Notes: generated by a model not told the origin, from the sequence alone. A DNA stretch of 64,000 nucleotides from Paraliobacillus sp. PM-2 (GCF_001368815.1 NZ_CTEI01000001.1:496001-560000); one strand, 5' to 3'; positions 1 to 10,026 are shown, counted from the first letter of the stretch. Program-made: numbers and translations.

Positions 1-531
1 GATACAGCACCTAACCCAAGCAACTTTTATGGAAATAGTAAACTGCAAGCAGAAAAGGGAGTAAATAGCTTGAAATCTGATGAATTTAAGGTGGTAATTT
101 TGCGTCCGCCGATGATTTATGGAAAGGGTTCAAAAGGGAATTATCCAAAGCTTGCTAAAGCATCACGTAAACTACTAGTATTTCCTGATATTGATAATCA
201 GCGTAGTATGATTCATATAGATAACCTTTGTGAGTTTATAAAGCTTATTATTGAAAATGAAGAAAGTGGTTTATTCTTCCCACAAAACAGGGAGTATGTT
301 AAGACAAGTGAAATGGTTAAGTTAATTGCTGAAGTTAATGGTGGAAAGGTTAGACTTACTAAGGTCTTTAATCCTATATTAAGATTTTTAGGGATAAGAA
401 TGGGGCTAATAAATAAGGTATTTGGCAATTTGATTTATGAAAAAAGTATTAGTAGGTATAAAGATGACTATCAAATCCGGGATTTAAGGAAGTCAATAGA
501 GTTATCAGAGTTGGAGTGTGAACAAAAGTGA
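1..531 (+). CDS. NAD-dependent sugar epimerase/dehydratase, C-terminal part (cut by window start)
   Basis: The reading frame is open from base 1, so the gene begins outside the window. The visible part starts just before a YGNSK motif (codons 10-14), which is the YxxxK catalytic pair of extended short-chain dehydrogenases acting on nucleotide sugars. It is followed by an LRPPMIYG segment typical of the substrate-binding half. The Rossmann NAD-binding half is missing only because of the window edge. The stop overlaps the GTG start of the next glycosyltransferase by three bases, so it belongs to the polysaccharide operon. The exact sugar cannot be told; a UDP-glucose 4-epimerase-like enzyme is the best general guess. 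Confidence 0.8.
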   Translation, partial: DTAPNPSNFYGNSKLQAEKGVNSLKSDEFKVVILRPPMIYGKGSKGNYPKLAKASRKLLVFPDIDNQRSMIHIDNLCEFIKLIIENEESGLFFPQNREYVKTSEMVKLIAEVNGGKVRLTKVFNPILRFLGIRMGLINKVFGNLIYEKSISRYKDDYQIRDLRKSIELSELECEQK

Positions 532-1301
532 GCAATGTACACAGAAATAACTCAATCGAAGATCTAGTTTCTATAATAATGCCCGCATATAATTGTGGGG
601 ACTATATTGGATTCACAATTGATTCTGTGAGAGCTCAAAAATATAAAAACTGGGAACTTATTCTAATTGATGACTGTTCTTCAGATAATACTAAGGAAAT
701 AGTTAAACAATATATGGTTCATGATCATAGAATTAAATATTATAAATTAGAAGAGAACTCTGGTGCCGCGGTTGCTAGAAATAAAGCTCTTGATCTTGCA
801 AAAGGAAAATATATGGCCTTTCTTGATAGTGATGATGTTTGGTTTCCTGAAAAGTTAAGTAAGCAGATCAACTTTATGGAGCTTAACGGATATAACTTTA
901 CCTGCACTAGTTATACTAAGATTGATGAAATTGGTAACTCCCTCGATCGTACTATTAGGGCACAGAGCATACGTGACTATGATGGAGTTTTAAAAACTTG
1001 TCCAGGGAACTCAACGGTTATTTATAATGCAGAGAAACTAGGTAAATTTAAAATTTCAAATATTAAGAAAAGAAATGATTACGTAATGTGGCTTCAAGTT
1101 ATTAAAAAAGAAAAATTCTTATATGGTATTGAAGAGCCTCTTAGTAGCCATCGTATTAGGACAAATGCAATATCTAGTAATAAGTCTAGTTTAGTGGGAT
1201 ATCACTGGAAAGTTTATAGAGAAATAGAAGAATTATCGGTGATCAAATCAGGTTATTTAATAATATATTGGATTATTACTACATTGTTTAAATTAAGATG
1301 A
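528..1301 (+). CDS. Glycosyltransferase family 2
   Basis: This is a 257-residue protein with a GT-A fold of family 2. The N-terminal VSIIMPAYN strand (about residue 14) and the IDDCSSDNT nucleotide-binding segment (about 47-55) are followed by the DSDD metal-binding motif at about 100-103. A late RNDYVMW segment is at the place where the acceptor or catalytic acidic residue usually lies. The protein probably adds one sugar to the lipid-linked repeat unit on the cytoplasmic side. It starts at a GTG that overlaps the upstream stop, which indicates translational coupling. Donor and acceptor are unknown. Confidence 0.88.
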   Translation: MSNVHRNNSIEDLVSIIMPAYNCGDYIGFTIDSVRAQKYKNWELILIDDCSSDNTKEIVKQYMVHDHRIKYYKLEENSGAAVARNKALDLAKGKYMAFLDSDDVWFPEKLSKQINFMELNGYNFTCTSYTKIDEIGNSLDRTIRAQSIRDYDGVLKTCPGNSTVIYNAEKLGKFKISNIKKRNDYVMWLQVIKKEKFLYGIEEPLSSHRIRTNAISSNKSSLVGYHWKVYREIEELSVIKSGYLIIYWIITTLFKLR

Positions 1302-1505
1302 GTACTGAATTAGAAAGAGCCTATGTGTGTTCTTTTGGCTTAATGAGATAAATGCAAAACAAATTTTACAATATTATATATTGTCGATTACCTTTGGTAA
1401 GTGATATATATATATATAAAGTTCTAACACACATTACAGATATAATAATGTATGAAATTTTCCATTAAAAATAGTCTTTTATCAGGTTTATAGGGGATGT
1501 ATCTT

Positions 1506-2564
1506 ATGAAAATCGCGCTGTTGACTCCAAATAAAAATTCTAATGGTGGAGTTGAAGTATATAATAATTACCTTACAACAATTTTCCAAGATGTTGATAT
1601 TTTTTATTACGACTCTAATAATGTAAAAAAAAGAGGAATTAAAAAGAAGTTAAAACCATTTGAAGAAATTAAGAAATCATATCATGTAGGAAGGGAATTC
1701 ATAAAGGCTCATAAAAAAAATAAATATGATTTAGTTATTTCTAATGGTATGTTTGGTTGGTATTTATATTTTAAGAAAGTAGATGCAGTGTTGGTTAATA
1801 TCTATCATGGTAATTATGTTGGCTATTTAAAGGCTAATATGAATATAAACATAAAAAAAGCGATCGTTTTCTCTATAAAAGGTTTTTTTGAGAGGATAAG
1901 TGGTTATAAAAAACAATGCATAACAGTATCGAAATTTAATCAAAAACAATTAGAAAGATATTATGGTTTAAATTCAAGTGTGATTCATGTTGGTGTGGAT
2001 ATGTCGAAGTTTAAAATAATTCCCACTAATGAAGCAAGAGAGCTTTTTTCATTTCCGCAAAATTCTAAATTATACTTGTTTGTAGGGCGTATAGATGAGA
2101 ATAAAGGAATAAATACTATACTTAGAATTGCCAAAAATAACCCAGATATAAAGTTTATTATAGTAGGTAGTGGGTCTTTAAATAGTAAGATTAGTAATGT
2201 AATTCATTTTAATGGAATAAGTAATAAAGATATGTATAAATTATATTCAGCTGTAAATGGGGTGTTAATTCCATCGCATTTTGAATCAGCAAGCTTGGTT
2301 GCTATAGAGTCCTTGGCAACTGGAACCCCTATTCTAATGAATAGAACAGGATATTCAGTCGAGATTAACGAAAATTTTCCAGAGTTTATTTCAAATATAG
2401 ATGACTTTGAGGTTGATTTTAAAAAGTTTAATAACCAAGTTGAATCAAAGTATTTAAAAGAGGAATTAAGAGAATGGGCAGTTAAAAACTTTTCAATATC
2501 GGTTTTCGAGAAAAGATGGAAAAGTTTTGTGAAAGAGACATTGGAGGATAATGATGTTTTTTGA
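1506..2564 (+). CDS. Glycosyltransferase family 4 (GT-B fold)
   Basis: The protein has about 352 residues. It opens with MKIALLTPN, the usual first strand of GT-B enzymes. The C-terminal donor-binding domain begins at YLFVGRIDENKG and holds the E-x7-E pair in FESASLVAIE. I prefer ATG 1506 over ATG 1497 because the AGGGG ribosome site at 1492-1496 touches 1497 but is nine bases from 1506. The 195 bases before it hold no gene I can see, only a short TA run, so this may start a new transcript segment. The sugar transferred is not predictable. Confidence 0.85.
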   Translation: MKIALLTPNKNSNGGVEVYNNYLTTIFQDVDIFYYDSNNVKKRGIKKKLKPFEEIKKSYHVGREFIKAHKKNKYDLVISNGMFGWYLYFKKVDAVLVNIYHGNYVGYLKANMNINIKKAIVFSIKGFFERISGYKKQCITVSKFNQKQLERYYGLNSSVIHVGVDMSKFKIIPTNEARELFSFPQNSKLYLFVGRIDENKGINTILRIAKNNPDIKFIIVGSGSLNSKISNVIHFNGISNKDMYKLYSAVNGVLIPSHFESASLVAIESLATGTPILMNRTGYSVEINENFPEFISNIDDFEVDFKKFNNQVESKYLKEELREWAVKNFSISVFEKRWKSFVKETLEDNDVF

Positions 2565-3336
2565 TAATGTTTATTTTGAAAAAAATAATTACTTACAAGA
2601 GTTAAGAAAAAATGATGAAAACTTAATAGGTAGTTGGGGAATAGAAACAGCGGATTCCAAATCTTTTTTAAGTCTAGAAAATGGTGGTTATGATTATAGG
2701 CTAATTCAATGTCAAAGGAATATTTCTCAATTTGAAAATAAATTTAATGGGGAATATGAATTTCATGATGGAAGATTCAATTTGAATATAAAAGATAAAG
2801 TCTTAGATAACAAGGTAATACGAACAAACAGTATTTGTGCACTAAAAGACTCATATTTTATGGACTTTGTAACTCGTTTTCAGTTTAATAAGTCTTTATT
2901 TCCTATAGCAGAGTTAGCTGGAGTAAAGTTTGAACATAAAAATGAATATATAAATCATCAATATGAAACTGATAAGGTAAAGTTGTATGGACCTAACTAT
3001 TGTGTCGATATTAGAGTCTTGTCTGTAGAAAAAATCCCGAACTTCAAGCAGGTTATATATGTTAGGGGAACTGCAAAATATTGGGTTGTCCACGTTAGAC
3101 TATTTCCTGAAAAATATGACAAAGAGATTGTTAAATTAGTAAAATACACTAGTAAGGCTAGACCTCTTCCGGTTAACATTTCCAAATTTCTATTAAAATC
3201 CCCACTCGCTAAACACTTGTGGTATAACGGTGAGAAGAGTCGATTAAAACTACCAATTAATGCATTCGGTTTAGTAAAATTAATGAACGGAAAAAAAATA
3301 TCTTTAAAAACTGAGGCAGTGTTCTCGAAAATATAG
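2554..3336 (+). CDS. Unrecognised polysaccharide-cluster protein
   Basis: I do not recognise this protein of about 260 residues. It has no signal peptide or membrane segment. It is rich in aromatic and charged residues with alternating beta-like stretches, for example around LYGPNYCVDIRVLSVEK. GGAGG at 2543-2547 favours ATG 2554 over ATG 2551. The start overlaps the end of the glycosyltransferase before it, and the next gene follows after 9 bases, so the three are co-translated. It may work with the following 540-residue protein in making or modifying the polymer. That is inference from position only. Confidence 0.6.
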   Translation: MFFDNVYFEKNNYLQELRKNDENLIGSWGIETADSKSFLSLENGGYDYRLIQCQRNISQFENKFNGEYEFHDGRFNLNIKDKVLDNKVIRTNSICALKDSYFMDFVTRFQFNKSLFPIAELAGVKFEHKNEYINHQYETDKVKLYGPNYCVDIRVLSVEKIPNFKQVIYVRGTAKYWVVHVRLFPEKYDKEIVKLVKYTSKARPLPVNISKFLLKSPLAKHLWYNGEKSRLKLPINAFGLVKLMNGKKISLKTEAVFSKI

Positions 3337-3345
3337 GGTGAATCT

Positions 3346-4968
3346 ATGATAAAAAAGGAAATGCAAGTGACAGTTGATAATTTAGTTAATTATCTATTGA
3401 AATCTGTAAGTAGGGGGAATTTTTCTGCTAGGACATTTTATGCGGAGACATATTTTCTTTTAACATTATATCAATTAGATAAAAAGAAGTATGAAATAGA
3501 AATAAAGGATTTATTGAAAAGTTACTGTGAAAAGGATAAAAAATACTTTAACTTTCATTGGGAATTTAATAATTATGCACTACAGCAGTATTATAGTTTG
3601 AGTAATGATGAAGAAGCATATAATTTATTATACCCTTTAAAGTTTAAAGGAACTAAGTGTACAAATTGGACAATGCTTCGAGGTTTATGCAGAATTTTAA
3701 CTAAGAAAAAATATCCCCTAGGTATATTTGAAATCACACGTAAGATAGTCAAGTATCAAGATGAATTCGGATTTATAAGGGATGAAAAAAGAGTAAACTC
3801 CTTACAGTATCATTGTTTTTCAATGGCATTAATTGCTGAAGCGTATCAAGTTACGAAAAAAGATTTCTTTAAACGAAGTTTTCTTAGAGCAGTTGACTTT
3901 ATATCGGATTTTGTTCTTTCTAATGGAACTACTAACTATATAGGTAGGGGACAGGAGCAATTATTTGGATATGGACCGTTATTATTTTCGCTTGTATTTG
4001 CGCATAATCTAACAGGTGATTCAAAATATGAAATACTAGCTCGTAACGTGTATAGCCATTTAAAATCGTTTGTTAGGGAGGATGGATCATTACCTTTAGT
4101 TTTAAGAAAAGAAGAACAATCCTATCCTATGAAAATAGATGTAAATGATCCAAATTATTTAGGGTGGTATAATTATAATAATTATTTTGATTATACTTGT
4201 TTTCTTGCTTATTACCTTAATAAGGCAATCAACCTTTATGAACCTGACACTAACCTTTTAGAAGATTATGAAATAAAAAAAAGAATAAGTAATAAAAACT
4301 TTTATATATTGAAAGGTAAAAATTATGATGCAGTGATTGCAGCACCAGGAGGTTATTGGACTAATGATTTACCAATACCTTTTATCTGTTATAACAAGGT
4401 GAATTTAACCCCTACATATGGTGGGGAACAATTTGGTAGTGTACTATATTCGCCTGAATCTATTCCTCTCCCACATGGGACTGTGTACAAAAGAAGTCAT
4501 AGTGTAAAACAGTTATTGAAATTGAACTTGAAAAGGATTCTTAAAAAGCCAATTAATAATAGTTTATATTTTAGAGATGAGCTAAAATATAAATTATTAA
4601 ATAATAAATTAGTTGGAAAATCAAAAATAATAAAACACATTAGAGATTACGAATTTAAAGAGACAGAAATAATAATCAATGATAAGATTTTTTTTCGAAG
4701 AAATATAGAGTTTGAAGAATTTCAGCCTTTGAAATTATTCTTTTATAATTTAACGAAAATTAATGATAAAAAATTCATTTCAGAAATTGAAGGTCAAAAG
4801 CTTGAGGTTTCATTTGAACAAGGTAAATATTATATAAGTGATAATAATCACTATTCACCCCTAGGTGAAGTAAAAATGCTAGGTACAGAGTTAAAAAACG
4901 TAAAATACAATAAAGGTGATATTCTATCTATTAAATATAAACTAATATTATTTGGAAAAGGTGATTAA
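3346..4968 (+). CDS. Large cytoplasmic protein, possibly heparinase-II/III-like or alpha/alpha-toroid fold
   Basis: The protein has 540 residues. Its first roughly 320 residues are helical with repeating aromatic patterns (FYAETYFLLTLY, WEFNNYALQQYYS, LQYHCFSMALIAEAY), suggesting an alpha/alpha toroid as in polysaccharide lyases and some epimerases. The last 200 residues are beta-rich, like the C-terminal sandwich of heparinase-II/III-type proteins. No export signal is visible, so a secreted lyase is unlikely unless export is non-classical. It is translationally close to the unknown gene before it and the glycosyltransferase after it. The family assignment is a pattern impression only. Confidence 0.5.
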   Translation: MIKKEMQVTVDNLVNYLLKSVSRGNFSARTFYAETYFLLTLYQLDKKKYEIEIKDLLKSYCEKDKKYFNFHWEFNNYALQQYYSLSNDEEAYNLLYPLKFKGTKCTNWTMLRGLCRILTKKKYPLGIFEITRKIVKYQDEFGFIRDEKRVNSLQYHCFSMALIAEAYQVTKKDFFKRSFLRAVDFISDFVLSNGTTNYIGRGQEQLFGYGPLLFSLVFAHNLTGDSKYEILARNVYSHLKSFVREDGSLPLVLRKEEQSYPMKIDVNDPNYLGWYNYNNYFDYTCFLAYYLNKAINLYEPDTNLLEDYEIKKRISNKNFYILKGKNYDAVIAAPGGYWTNDLPIPFICYNKVNLTPTYGGEQFGSVLYSPESIPLPHGTVYKRSHSVKQLLKLNLKRILKKPINNSLYFRDELKYKLLNNKLVGKSKIIKHIRDYEFKETEIIINDKIFFRRNIEFEEFQPLKLFFYNLTKINDKKFISEIEGQKLEVSFEQGKYYISDNNHYSPLGEVKMLGTELKNVKYNKGDILSIKYKLILFGKGD

Positions 4969-4972
4969 TACT

Positions 4973-5740
4973 ATGGGTGTGAGCATTGTCATCCCAACTT
5001 ACAAAAGAGTAGATTTGTTAGAAAGGCTGTTAAAGAGTATAGAACAGCAAGTATATAAACACTATGAAGTAATAATAATTGATGATAACTCTCCAAATAG
5101 TCAAGAATATAATAATCTTATACAAAAATACTCTCACAAAATTAATAATCTAACTTATATAAGAAATTCAGAAAATAAAGGTGCACCATATTCACGAAAT
5201 CAAGGCATTTTAAAATCAAAATACGAACTAATTGCTCTAGTTGATGACGATGACGAATGGTTATCTACTAAATTACAAGAGCAAGTTAAATTATTTAATA
5301 ATTGCGACCCTGAAGTTGGAATAGTATATACCTGGACTAATGCAATAAATGAAAAAGGTGAGCTTGTGCATGAGTATAGAAGTACTATACATGGAAAAGC
5401 AATAAGACAAATGTTGAAAGACTGTTTTATTCCCTCACCTTCTGTAATGGTAAGAAAAGATGCAATTCTAAAATCCAGACTTTTTGATGAGAGTTTTCCT
5501 AGTTGTCAAGATTGGGATATGTGGACAAGAATTTTAAATAATGGTTACTCATGTGAAGTAGTTAAAAGTGTACAAACTATATATCATAAGCACACAAGAG
5601 TTAGTATAGGAAGTTCAAAAAGCGCTAGAGATGGATATAAGAAGTATTACAAAAAACACTTAAAATCATACGTAAAGTATTTTTTAAAGACTTTGGAACT
5701 AAAAGAGATCAAGAAGGCATTGATGTATATAATTAGGTGA
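4973..5740 (+). CDS. Glycosyltransferase family 2
   Basis: The protein has 255 residues. MGVSIVIPTYKR opens the GT-A fold, an IIDDNSPNS segment follows, and VDDDDEW holds the acidic metal-binding motif. FPSCQDWDMWTRI gives the downstream acidic and aromatic signature seen in many GT2 enzymes. I chose ATG 4973 rather than TTG 4952 because AAAGGTG at 4957-4963 is well placed for it and it starts just after the upstream stop. The C-terminus is lysine-rich, which could help peripheral membrane contact. It is part of the polymer assembly set; donor unknown. Confidence 0.88.
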   Translation: MGVSIVIPTYKRVDLLERLLKSIEQQVYKHYEVIIIDDNSPNSQEYNNLIQKYSHKINNLTYIRNSENKGAPYSRNQGILKSKYELIALVDDDDEWLSTKLQEQVKLFNNCDPEVGIVYTWTNAINEKGELVHEYRSTIHGKAIRQMLKDCFIPSPSVMVRKDAILKSRLFDESFPSCQDWDMWTRILNNGYSCEVVKSVQTIYHKHTRVSIGSSKSARDGYKKYYKKHLKSYVKYFLKTLELKEIKKALMYIIR

Positions 5741-5993
5741 ATTTTTTATAAGATATGACTTTTAAGCTGTTTTCAACACTAAAAGTCAATGCTATAATCT
5801 AAATTTCTGTAAAAAATAATCCTTTCTGAAAAAATTGATACGTGTAATGAATAAATAGTTATCTATTAGAAATTTTTTTTGTTTATTTGACATCTAAAGC
5901 TAAACAAAAGCATTCTTCTTCGATATGGTGTTTTTAACCCTATAATATAGTTTAAATTCAACTAAAGCTAAAAACTAAAAAAGGAATTATTAT

Positions 5994-7286
5994 ATGAAAG
6001 ATAACAGTTCAAATACTAATTTACGGAAAAAAATAATTAGCTCTGTATCTTATGGATTGAGTGAAAAATTTATAGATATTTTATTTGGATTAATAGCTAG
6101 CATAATTATGGCTAGATATTTATTGAGAAGTGACTATGGAATTATTGGGTATATTGCTTCTATTGCAACTATAGTACAAATAGTCAATTTAGCACCTGAA
6201 ACGTTTTTCTATAAGGAGTTTAAATCTCTTAATAAGAAAGAAAAATTCACCTTTTTAAATAGCTATTTTATTTTTAGTGTTCTAAAATCCAGTTTAATTA
6301 TTATTTTAAACATTATTATTGGTGTTTTTTTATTATTATTTCATGGTGATTTAATGTACTTAATAGTAATTAGTGTCAATAGTTTTGTTTTATTTATTAA
6401 AAATATCAATGCAGTAATGAACATATTTTTAGAAGTGAGTTTCCTTCAAAAGTTCATTACTAGATTTTTTCTTATTTCCAGATTATTCAGGACATTAGTG
6501 CTTTCTATGTTAATACTATTTCCAAATCTATATATAGTACTTTTAAGTGATATAATATTTGTTACTATTCAATTCGTGTTATCTTTTATATATATAAAGG
6601 GGCATTTTAATTTTAAGTTTCAAAGTGTAAAATTAAAAGAATGGTATTCAATTATAAAAAAATCAACATTAAATTTTTCTTTGTGGGCACATTTGTCAGG
6701 TGTAGTAACTAATTTAATTTATAGGTTTGATCCCTTTATTTTAGGTTTTTTTACAACTATGACTGTAGTAGGGAATTATTCCATAGCACTAGTGATTGCT
6801 AATTATTTTATAGTTATTTTTCAAATCATACAAAAAAATACTAACATTGCCCTTGCCAATTTATCAGAAAAAGAACCCAAGAAGGCAATTTTGGTAGTTA
6901 AAAGATTTATTTTTATAAGTGCAGTACTATCAATTATACAATATCTATGCTTTATAATATTTGGGGAGTATTTACTAAAGCTATATGTAGAGGGAAATGA
7001 CATAAAAGTCATCTATGAATTTCTTGTATTTATTTTGTTAGGATTATCAATTTTTAACACCTTTAGACCTTTGCTGAGTTATCTAACTATTAAACATAGT
7101 GCATATAAGTTTTTTATTTACTGTATCTTACCATCGGGTGTGTTTACCATTTTAACTTATACATTAGCAGCAGCAAATTTTGGTGCATTAGGTGTTGCTA
7201 AAGCAAATGTCCTTGCATTTTTATTTTCTGTAATTTGTATGATTGTTTTATTTTTATATTATAGATTCGCTGGTGAGAAGTATTAA
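5994..7286 (+). CDS. Wzx-type polysaccharide flippase (MOP superfamily)
   Basis: This is a 430-residue integral membrane protein with about twelve hydrophobic segments. The N-terminal amphipathic segment and first helix (SEKFIDILFGLIASIIMARYLLRSDYGIIGYI) match lipid-linked oligosaccharide flippases. It should move the undecaprenyl-linked repeat unit across the cytoplasmic membrane. The gene lies directly before a Wzy-like polymerase, the usual partner. About 250 bases without a gene precede it, holding one imperfect hairpin near 5757-5788. The ATG has only a weak purine stretch (AAAAAGGAATT) as a ribosome site. Confidence 0.85.
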   Translation: MKDNSSNTNLRKKIISSVSYGLSEKFIDILFGLIASIIMARYLLRSDYGIIGYIASIATIVQIVNLAPETFFYKEFKSLNKKEKFTFLNSYFIFSVLKSSLIIILNIIIGVFLLLFHGDLMYLIVISVNSFVLFIKNINAVMNIFLEVSFLQKFITRFFLISRLFRTLVLSMLILFPNLYIVLLSDIIFVTIQFVLSFIYIKGHFNFKFQSVKLKEWYSIIKKSTLNFSLWAHLSGVVTNLIYRFDPFILGFFTTMTVVGNYSIALVIANYFIVIFQIIQKNTNIALANLSEKEPKKAILVVKRFIFISAVLSIIQYLCFIIFGEYLLKLYVEGNDIKVIYEFLVFILLGLSIFNTFRPLLSYLTIKHSAYKFFIYCILPSGVFTILTYTLAAANFGALGVAKANVLAFLFSVICMIVLFLYYRFAGEKY

Positions 7287-7301
7287 AAAGATAGAGGTGA
7301 A

Positions 7302-8564
7302 ATGATGCAATACTTTACTCATTTTAAAGTTGCTGCTAGTAGTTTAGTTTTATTTCTTGTTTTTTTTATTCCTAATAGTGGCTTAATCGGGATCCCGGTT
7401 ATTACTTCTGTCTTTTTCATAATATACGGACTACTAATGTCCAACAAAAAGGTGGAGAAAAAATTACAAATAACACCAATTTATATCTTGATATTACCAC
7501 TAATTTATTCTCTTTTAATAATATTATTCTCTCAATCTGGGGATTTGTATTATTTCATTCTCTTTACGAAGTTAATTATTATATCCCTAGGTTTATATTA
7601 TATAATAATTCTATTTAACCTAAATATTTATGAAGGTTTAAAATCGATATTAATGGTATTATTAGTAAATGTATTAATAACCTATGTTCAATATTTTGAT
7701 CTTTTTTCACTAGGAGATTTCGCGCTTAATTTAAATAGCACTTTTCTACTTCATGCATATAAACCTTATAGAGCAATGGGACTAATGGCGGGTTATGATG
7801 CCAATGGAATTATTATAGCAATGACATTTGTTTTATCAATTGTACTAATAAAAATAAGCAATAGCCAAACGGCGAATTTGCTTTATAGTGCATCTGCGAT
7901 ATTTTGTGGATTTGCCATCTTTTTCACATCAAGAACAGGACTAGTAACGCTGCTTTTATTTTTTCTTATTTATTCATTTTTGAGTTCTAAAAACTTATTT
8001 AGATATTTAACGAATATAATTATTTATACCTTGATAATAATAGTTATGCTTTTGGCTGGATCAAAAATTATAAAGTCAGAATATCCAACACTGTATGAAC
8101 AAAGCTATAATTTTATGTTTGAAGCGTTTATTAATTATTCTGAAACCGGGGAATTATACACTAGTAGTTTTGATAATACATTAGAAAACCACTATGAAAT
8201 CACAAACAATTTGATAAAGCTAATTTTTGGTACATCTTATTCAAATGCCTCTAAAATAGGAGGGTATTCAGATGTAGGGTATGTTCAGATCATAAACGGT
8301 TTAGGAATTATCGGCTTAATTATTGTTATATTTATTTATATATACTGGTTTATAAAATTGATTAATATGAGTATATTTTTTAAAAAGCAATTAAATATAA
8401 AAATAAATATAATTTATTATTTATATACATTTATTTTGGTGATGTTTATTACTAATATAAAAGGTCCATACTTTTTCGCAAATACTATTTTTTTCCTTTT
8501 TCTGTTTCTTTTTAATCTAGTTTATATAAAGTTTAAGAATAGCCGAAATATATTAATAAATTGA
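7302..8564 (+). CDS. Wzy-type O-antigen/capsule polymerase
   Basis: The protein has about 420 residues and ten to twelve membrane segments. A large non-membrane loop (about residues 260-320, from SEYPTLYEQSYNF to SNASKIGGYSDVG) is in the position of the periplasmic or outer loop of Wzy/WaaL proteins. It likely joins repeat units on the outer face of the membrane. It follows the flippase by 15 bases. Two adjacent ATG codons (7302 and 7305) are possible; AGAGGTG spacing slightly favours 7305. Sequence conservation in this family is low, so the call rests on topology and neighbours. Confidence 0.75.
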   Translation: MMQYFTHFKVAASSLVLFLVFFIPNSGLIGIPVITSVFFIIYGLLMSNKKVEKKLQITPIYILILPLIYSLLIILFSQSGDLYYFILFTKLIIISLGLYYIIILFNLNIYEGLKSILMVLLVNVLITYVQYFDLFSLGDFALNLNSTFLLHAYKPYRAMGLMAGYDANGIIIAMTFVLSIVLIKISNSQTANLLYSASAIFCGFAIFFTSRTGLVTLLLFFLIYSFLSSKNLFRYLTNIIIYTLIIIVMLLAGSKIIKSEYPTLYEQSYNFMFEAFINYSETGELYTSSFDNTLENHYEITNNLIKLIFGTSYSNASKIGGYSDVGYVQIINGLGIIGLIIVIFIYIYWFIKLINMSIFFKKQLNIKINIIYYLYTFILVMFITNIKGPYFFANTIFFLFLFLFNLVYIKFKNSRNILIN

Positions 8565-8672
8565 TAGTTTGTTTTTTGCTAACGTCGTAATGTATAAAAC
8601 CAATAGAGAAAGATTTTTGTATTTTGTGCTGTTTAAAAAATCGTAAAAAGTTTACACCATAATGTCAAAGAT

Positions 8673-8707
8673 ATAAAAGGTCATTCACTATTAGAATGAT
8701 CTTTTAT
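8673..8707 (+). terminator. Intrinsic terminator-like hairpin
   Basis: The arms at 8673-8686 and 8694-8707 pair as a 14-bp stem with a 7-base loop, ending in a T-rich arm. It lies about 110 bases after the Wzy-like gene and before the next glycosyltransferase. Confidence 0.55.
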
Positions 8708-8808
8708 AATGCAATAAGGCCTAAAGGTAGGGGTCTATAAATTTAACGGTTATGTTGAATGTGAACTATTTTTCTGAAAATATCATTTATTAAAGGGAGA
8801 GGAAATCT

Positions 8809-10005
8809 TTGTTGAACATTTTAGTAATTACTCCATGGTTACCCTATCCAGTAAATGATGGAGGAAGTATTGCCTCGATGTCTTCTATCAATTGTTTAGG
8901 TAAACTTGGACATAACGTACACCTAGCAACCTTTGCAGAAATTGATGATTCAAGTATAGATCACCATAAAAATAAATTATTAAGTAAAGCTTGTATAAAA
9001 AATGTTCTGATTTTTAGAAAAGAAATCAAAATGAATAGTAAGCTGCTTTTTAAAAGTCTATTCTCTGTTAATTCAATATTGATTAATAGATATTATTCAA
9101 AAAAGGTTTTAAATGATATTGTTGTTTACTGTACAAAAAATAATATAGATGTAGTATGGGTTGATCAATTATGGCCAACAGTGTACGTGAAAAAGCTGAA
9201 AAATATTCTACCCAATATAAAGATAATTTATAGAGAACATAACGTTGAGTCAGATTTATTAAGACAAAAAACAAAAAAACAAGGATTTTTCAAAAAACTT
9301 TTTATGCATACGCAGATTCCTTTAGTTAAAAAATTTGAAAAAGAATTATTTAATTACTTAGATTATACGATTGTATTATCAAAGGAAGATAGGGAGCTTC
9401 TTGATATTCCTATAAATAAAAGTGATGTTATACCGTTTGGTTTAGATGATAATGAAGATCCAATAGGTGATTTTAACACTAAACCAAACCTTGTTTTTGT
9501 AGGAAGTTTAGAATATATACCTAATAATCAGGGAATAGAGTGGTTTCTCGATGAGGTTGTTAGTAAATTTAACTTTAATGAAGTTAAAGTATATATTATT
9601 GGAAAAGGTGCAAATGATAAACTTAAAAAGAAAGTAGAAGCTTTTCCAAATGTAAAACTCTTGGGTTTTGTTGACGATCTATCTTCATTTTTGTTAAAAA
9701 GTAATATTTTTATTGTTCCATTATTGTCTGGTAGTGGCATTAGGTTAAAGGTATTAGAAGCTATGAGGAAGGGTATTCCAACAATTTCTACCAGTAAGGG
9801 GGTAGAAGGAATACAGTTACTACACTTTGAAGATATATTAATAGCTGACACTCCAGAACTATTTTCTGATCATATTAATCTATTATTAAAAAACCAAACG
9901 CAAAGAGAGTCGCTAAGCAAGTATTCGAGACAAAAATTTGAAATGATGTATTCCAATGATGTAATTGCAAAAAGGATTAATTCAGTACTTAATGAGTTAA
10001 TTTAA
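8809..10005 (+). CDS. Glycosyltransferase family 4
   Basis: The protein has 398 residues. The N-terminal LVITPWLPYPVNDGGS is the donor or acceptor loop motif of GT4 enzymes of the WcaI/exosortase-associated type. IYREHNVESDL lies in the middle, and SGSGIRLKVLEAMRKGIP near residue 310 carries the family signature with the conserved E. Start is TTG 8809 or TTG 8812, set by AAAGGGAGAGG at 8792-8802. A perfect palindrome overlaps the stop codon. The IS3 element begins about 40 bases downstream. Confidence 0.85.
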   Translation: MLNILVITPWLPYPVNDGGSIASMSSINCLGKLGHNVHLATFAEIDDSSIDHHKNKLLSKACIKNVLIFRKEIKMNSKLLFKSLFSVNSILINRYYSKKVLNDIVVYCTKNNIDVVWVDQLWPTVYVKKLKNILPNIKIIYREHNVESDLLRQKTKKQGFFKKLFMHTQIPLVKKFEKELFNYLDYTIVLSKEDRELLDIPINKSDVIPFGLDDNEDPIGDFNTKPNLVFVGSLEYIPNNQGIEWFLDEVVSKFNFNEVKVYIIGKGANDKLKKKVEAFPNVKLLGFVDDLSSFLLKSNIFIVPLLSGSGIRLKVLEAMRKGIPTISTSKGVEGIQLLHFEDILIADTPELFSDHINLLLKNQTQRESLSKYSRQKFEMMYSNDVIAKRINSVLNELI

Positions 10006-10026
10006 TTAATAATTAAATTAACTCAT
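9992..10026. repeat. Perfect 15-bp-stem palindrome over a stop codon
   Basis: The arms 9992-10006 and 10012-10026 are perfect reverse complements with a 5-base loop. The left arm contains the stop codon of the preceding glycosyltransferase. There is no T run after it, so it may act as an mRNA 3-prime end stabiliser or weak terminator rather than a canonical terminator. Confidence 0.6.
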
